Shown here piece after piece: positions 60,669 to 64,000 of a stretch of DNA of 64,000 nucleotides. The translations under genes were made by a program, and so were the position numbers. Each line of letters begins with the position of its first letter. The first letter of the stretch is position 1. Origin of the DNA: Chloroflexota bacterium. Its GTDB lineage: Bacteria > Chloroflexota > Chloroflexia > Thermomicrobiales > UBA6265. The stretch covers positions 1 through 64,000 of the forward strand of contig JAEWEG010000045.1 of NCBI GenBank assembly GCA_023389575.1, read 5' to 3'. The notes beneath the pieces were generated by a model. It did not search any database, had not been told where the DNA came from, and was given only the letters and a program-made list of their open reading frames with translations.

Positions 60669-62267
60669 CTACTCGCCGTCGACCGAGCGCCAGAACGTTC
60701 CCGCGCCATACACGTCGAGGTTCTCCACCACCACGTGCGAGGCCACGCCATCTCCATCCAGCGTGAAGGTGACGGCGCTGGTCGTTCCACCGTTTTCGCC
60801 AGGAGGCATGTAGGTGAACACGTCACGCGAGTAGTGGGCAAGCGAGAAGGTCATCCCCGCCGGTCCAACCCGCATCACCAACCCCTCGCTCTCCTCCAGC
60901 ACCTCCAGCGGCCCGAAGAAGTCATTCGCATACTCACCGGTGTACGCGCCAGCGTCCGCGGGCTCGATCACCACGGTTGGCGGTTCGGCCACGGACGCGC
61001 CATATTTCGGCGCCCCTGACTCCTTAATAATCGCGCCGACCAGCGGGAGGTAGTCCATCCGAACGGCGCCAACGTGGAACAGGTCAAGGAAGCCCAGCGC
61101 GATCGCTTCGGCCGCCCCCTCCGGCGCGGCATTGGTCAGCACCGTGATTCCGAGTCCCTCCGCGGGCAGCAGGAACACGCAGGTCGCCGCGCCCAGCGCG
61201 AATGCCCCGGAGTGGGAGACCGACACACTGTCGCCGCCGTATCCCACGTTGAAGCCCAGGCCGTAGAACCCCGCCTGCTCGGTGGACGGATGATCGGGAT
61301 GGTTGCTGATCGCGTGCGGGAGATGCGTTTCCTCCAGGCCCGCCGCGGCCACCACCTGCTCGCCATCGAACATGCCGTTCGCCAGCTGCAACCGCATCCA
61401 CTGGCTCATGTCATTGACCGAGGAGCTGGCTCCACCGGCTGGCGACTGGGGGTCCGGCTGGCGGTCCTCGGCGTGGGTCCACTCGCCGTTCACCAGCATG
61501 TGACCGGCGGCGCGGTTGTCCATCGCCATGAATTCCGCGTTCAGCGAGGTTGTCCGCGTCATGCCCAGAGGTTCGTAGAGCCGGGTTCGCGACGTGTCCT
61601 CCCAGGTCGAACCGGTGAACCGCGCCGCCGCGTCGGCCGCCGCCGTCAGCCCGAAGTTGGTGTAGGCGTATGAATCGCGGAACGACCCTTCTGGTTCCAG
61701 GTAGCGCAGGTTGTGCAGCACCAGTTCGCGGTCGCCGCCGAGGTCCTCCAGCAGGTCTCCCGCGTGATCGGCGAGCCCGCTCCGGTGGCTGAACAGGTCG
61801 GCCAGCGTGACGTTCGCCGTCACCCACGGGTCGCTCAGCGCAAACCCCGGATCGATGTCCGCCATCTTCGTGTTCCAGGCAATGGAACCGTCACCCACCA
61901 ACGCCGCGACCACCGTGGAGGCCAGGCTCTTGGAGACGGACGCCAGCTGGAACACCGTATCGGCGTCCACCGCGCCTTCCACGCCCGCTTCGCGAACGCC
62001 GAAACCGGCGGCGTACTTCTGTGTGTCCTCGTGTACCACCGAGACGGCGATTCCCGGAATGCCCGTCCGGCTCATGACGTCGTCAACGAGGCCAGGCAAC
62101 CCCTCCAGCGCTACGTCGATTCCTCCAGCCTCCGCGACGGGCGAAGCCTCCTGCGCGTGTCCCGCGACTGGCGCGGCAACCACGGCCGCCATCGAGGCGG
62201 CCGTCCCCGCGGCGATCGCCTGCCGCCGTGAAAGGCGTGGCTGGCGCACCTGGTCATGTATGGCCAT
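60669..62267 (-). CDS. Tat-exported serine hydrolase of the class C beta-lactamase/PBP family
   Basis: A 532-residue exported hydrolase (PF00144). A Tat leader is evident (RLSRRQAIAAGTAASMAAVV), followed by an Ala/Glu linker. The catalytic domain has the nucleophile motif SVSK (FQLASVSKSLAST), the Y-T-N motif (SYAYTNFGLTAA) and the His-Ser-Gly replacement for KTG (VSVSHSGAFALG). An extra C-terminal beta-rich domain of about 110 residues (YTGEYANDFFGPLEVLEE ... FTLDGDGVASHVVVE) resembles the DUF3471-like domain often attached to these esterases. The substrate is unknown; it may be an esterase or D-amino-acid peptidase. Start ATG 62267. Confidence 0.85.
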   Translation of the reverse strand: MAIHDQVRQPRLSRRQAIAAGTAASMAAVVAAPVAGHAQEASPVAEAGGIDVALEGLPGLVDDVMSRTGIPGIAVSVVHEDTQKYAAGFGVREAGVEGAVDADTVFQLASVSKSLASTVVAALVGDGSIAWNTKMADIDPGFALSDPWVTANVTLADLFSHRSGLADHAGDLLEDLGGDRELVLHNLRYLEPEGSFRDSYAYTNFGLTAAADAAARFTGSTWEDTSRTRLYEPLGMTRTTSLNAEFMAMDNRAAGHMLVNGEWTHAEDRQPDPQSPAGGASSSVNDMSQWMRLQLANGMFDGEQVVAAAGLEETHLPHAISNHPDHPSTEQAGFYGLGFNVGYGGDSVSVSHSGAFALGAATCVFLLPAEGLGITVLTNAAPEGAAEAIALGFLDLFHVGAVRMDYLPLVGAIIKESGAPKYGASVAEPPTVVIEPADAGAYTGEYANDFFGPLEVLEESEGLVMRVGPAGMTFSLAHYSRDVFTYMPPGENGGTTSAVTFTLDGDGVASHVVVENLDVYGAGTFWRSVDGE

Positions 62268-62427
62268 GCTGTGTGTTCCTTTGTCGAAACCAAATGATGT
62301 GCAAGACGTCACTGTTCGGTCGTCGAACGCAGGAGCATGCCGTTCTACTCGGAGCGCAGGATTCCCACCTCCATTCTGTCAGAAAATCCCCAAAATGGAT
62401 CATTCGCTCCCGACGAATTCCCCATCC

Positions 62428-63195
62428 CTATCCCAGCTCATCGGCCGCGAACCGGATGAACGCCGTCACCTCGTCCGCGGTCGCCAGGTCCTGACCGTGG
62501 GACCATCGCTCGGCACGATCCACCAGCGACGCCCATGGCTCGCCGTATGCTCGTTTCACCCAGGCCGACGCCACGCGTTTGGATGCGACCTCGTCATGCT
62601 TTGCCCTATGCAGGATGCGACAGATCGTCAGCACCGTGTACGCCTGCTGGTGGGGGTCCTCGTAGAACTCCGTGTCACCGACCGTTGGCAACCGCTCGTC
62701 GAACAGATCCCGCGCCGACGCCGCCCGCACATCGGCGATGTCGACCTCGGGCAGGATGCTGACCGGTTCCGGCCCGATCAGCGCCACGCCACGCTCCCGC
62801 AGCACGAACAGGTTCAGCAGCCACTCGTTCCCATAGGGAGGATCCGGGTCCCAGAACGCCCCCTGGTTCACGTACGGCCGCCCCTGCTCGGGCGGGTCGA
62901 TCCGCTTCAGCATCTCCACCGTCACGTAGGTGCCCTCGATTCGCTCCCTCCACACCGGGAAGCGACTCCCCACCTCATCGTGAAGCCGTTCCAGGGCCGT
63001 CCGCTGGTCCGAATTGATCTCCCGTCGCGTCGCGACCAGGTAGTCGATATCGCTGCTGCCGCGGTCGAAATCGCCGTAGGTCAGCGAACCGGTGAGATAG
63101 AACCCGACCAGGTTCTCGCCGAGCGCGTTCGCGATTCCCTCGCCCAGCATGTCCAGCACTTCGTCGACATCGGCGTGACCAGTTGATGCCCGCAT
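62428..63195 (-). CDS. Nucleotidyltransferase with DUF4111 (aminoglycoside adenylyltransferase-like)
   Basis: A 255-residue protein. The polymerase-beta-like catalytic motif GSLTYGDFDRGSSDIDYLV, with two metal-binding Asp residues in the DID triplet, is at about residues 37-55. The rest is an ANT(3'')-like helical domain (DUF4111) with TICRILHRAKHDEVASKRV and EVTAFIRFAADELG. It may adenylylate a small molecule; a resistance role is not demonstrated. The start is ATG 63195, only 44 bp from the divergent nth gene. Confidence 0.85.
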   Translation of the reverse strand: MRASTGHADVDEVLDMLGEGIANALGENLVGFYLTGSLTYGDFDRGSSDIDYLVATRREINSDQRTALERLHDEVGSRFPVWRERIEGTYVTVEMLKRIDPPEQGRPYVNQGAFWDPDPPYGNEWLLNLFVLRERGVALIGPEPVSILPEVDIADVRAASARDLFDERLPTVGDTEFYEDPHQQAYTVLTICRILHRAKHDEVASKRVASAWVKRAYGEPWASLVDRAERWSHGQDLATADEVTAFIRFAADELG

Positions 63196-63239
63196 CTGAA
63201 CAGAGGTCCTCCGCGTTGATGCTATCGTAGGGTCCGATC

Positions 63240-63944
63240 ATGCCACAGGTTGTCCCAATCCTCGCGAAGGAGCAGGTCGTGGAGAAACAACCGTTCGATA
63301 TCGACCAGGCCATGACCCGGATCGCCGAGGCGGTCGAGCCATTTCCGAAAGCGGCCATGTTCGAGCTGTTCGAGGATGGCTACGACACGGTGTTCGAGCA
63401 ACTCGTCGCCTGCCTGCTGTCCGTCCGCACCCGCGACGAAGTCTCCGTGAAGACCGCGCCGCGCCTCTTCGCCGTCGCGCGTTCTCCCCAGGACGTCGCC
63501 AACCTCCCGGTCCCGGAGATCGCGACCCTCATCGCGGATAGCACCTTCGCCCCGCGCAAGGCCGAACAGATCGCCGCAATCGCCAAACGCACCGTCGAGG
63601 AGTTCGGTGGCGTACTGCCCTGCGACGCCGAGGTGCTCCAATCGTTCAATGGCATCGGCCCCAAGTGCGCCAACCTGGCGCTCGGCGTTGCCTGTGGCGC
63701 GCCGGTCATCAGCGTCGACATCCACGTCTATCGCGTCACGAATCGGTGGGGATACGTCCGGGCCACTACACCGGAAAAGACGATGCTCGCCCTCGAACAG
63801 GTGCTGCCGGAGAAGTACTGGATCGAAATCAATCGCCTGCTGGTGCCGTTCGGCAAGCACATCTGCACTGGCGAGCGCCCCAAATGCTCCACCTGCCCCG
63901 TGCTCGACATATGCCGGCAGGTCGGCGTCACCAGTCACCGCTGA
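63240..63944 (+). CDS. nth: Endonuclease III (DNA base-excision repair glycosylase/AP lyase)
   Basis: A 234-residue Nth-family enzyme that excises oxidised pyrimidines and cuts the AP site. The helix-hairpin-helix SFNGIGPKCANLALGVA carries the catalytic Lys; the catalytic Asp is in SVDIHVYRVTNRWG. A C-terminal [4Fe-4S] cluster is bound by C209, C216, C219 and C225 (CTGERPKCSTCPVLDIC). The N-terminus is longer than in E. coli (211 residues). It stands divergent from the nucleotidyltransferase with a very short shared spacer; 56 bp of unannotated DNA follow to the window end. Confidence 0.95.
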   Translation: MPQVVPILAKEQVVEKQPFDIDQAMTRIAEAVEPFPKAAMFELFEDGYDTVFEQLVACLLSVRTRDEVSVKTAPRLFAVARSPQDVANLPVPEIATLIADSTFAPRKAEQIAAIAKRTVEEFGGVLPCDAEVLQSFNGIGPKCANLALGVACGAPVISVDIHVYRVTNRWGYVRATTPEKTMLALEQVLPEKYWIEINRLLVPFGKHICTGERPKCSTCPVLDICRQVGVTSHR

Positions 63945-64000
63945 ATGGCCGTTGCGGGTCCTAACCCCGTGGATGACAATGCCCCAGCCGCGGCACGATC

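Noticed and set aside
62428..63195. Antibiotic-resistance adenylyltransferase
   Set aside because: Family similarity alone does not show resistance; no mobile element or resistance gene is nearby.
1..64000. CRISPR arrays, insertion sequences, prophage genes, tRNA or rRNA
   Set aside because: No regularly spaced repeats, no transposase or integrase motifs and no recognisable structural RNA were seen on either strand. Small RNAs cannot be excluded by eye.

Overview
This is a GC-rich bacterial chromosome segment with about 58 protein genes. They are mostly short, tightly packed operons on both strands. I see no rRNA, tRNA, CRISPR array, transposase, integrase or phage gene. The gene content points to a free-living heterotroph of the Chloroflexota, probably close to the Thermomicrobia/Sphaerobacter group. 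That content is many sugar-acid enzymes, F420/LLM-type and molybdenum enzymes, Tat-exported binding proteins and serine hydrolases, and NarL-type signalling. The placement is an inference from gene flavour and base composition; no phylogenetic marker lies in the window.

Layout. 1-8584: the end of a winged-helix protein, then a sugar-acid catabolism block (D-2-hydroxyacid dehydrogenase, RraA-like aldolase, enolase-superfamily dehydratase, hydroxyacid-oxoacid transhydrogenase-type alcohol dehydrogenase, mannonate dehydratase, SDR). A 1-kb non-coding stretch with repeats interrupts it. 8585-15033: a small minus-strand operon (2TM protein, Nudix hydrolase, alpha/beta hydrolase), then a zinc-binding-like protein, an AI-2E-family transporter, an S41 peptidase and an LLM oxidoreductase. 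15184-19882: a molybdenum-enzyme locus, with a YdeP-type oxidoreductase divergent from fdhD-fmdE-mobA. 19986-23724: TIM-barrel isomerase, Gfo/Idh dehydrogenase and a CorC/HlyC transporter. 23740-28446: a MoxR-DUF58-DUF4129 operon and a small kinase. 28545-33923: ammonium transporter plus a tiny membrane protein, a DHDPS-like/SMP-30/isomerase sugar-acid group and an acetyltransferase.

34053-43776: an XRE regulator and a tandem-cupredoxin secreted protein, then a minus-strand nucleoside ABC-importer operon (two BMP-type binding proteins, ATPase, two permeases, degenerate phosphoribosyltransferase-like protein) and a DUF3830 protein. 44034-51781: a metal-exporting P1B-4 ATPase behind a Fur-family-like operator, an MMPL exporter, a membrane protein and a NarL-type two-component pair. 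51958-60425: YciI protein, xanthine-dehydrogenase-family subunits and an allantoinase-like amidohydrolase, a class-A-beta-lactamase-like protein, an SMP-30 lactonase, a cysteine hydrolase and a small acidic protein. 60669-64000: a Tat-exported class-C-like serine hydrolase, a nucleotidyltransferase and endonuclease III.

Two themes stand out. One is oxidation of uronic and other sugar acids. The other is uptake and breakdown of purines or related heterocycles (BMP importer, xanthine-dehydrogenase-like enzyme, allantoinase). Convergent genes are usually separated by strong GC-rich hairpins. Many gene groups are preceded by a TACACT or TACAAT hexamer that looks like the local -10 element. No single gene cluster is clearly a new system. 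The most unusual pieces are the degenerate PRTase-like protein in the importer operon, the Gln/Met tandem cupredoxin, the FAD-then-FeS fusion subunit, and the amtB-linked micro-protein behind a perfect hairpin.
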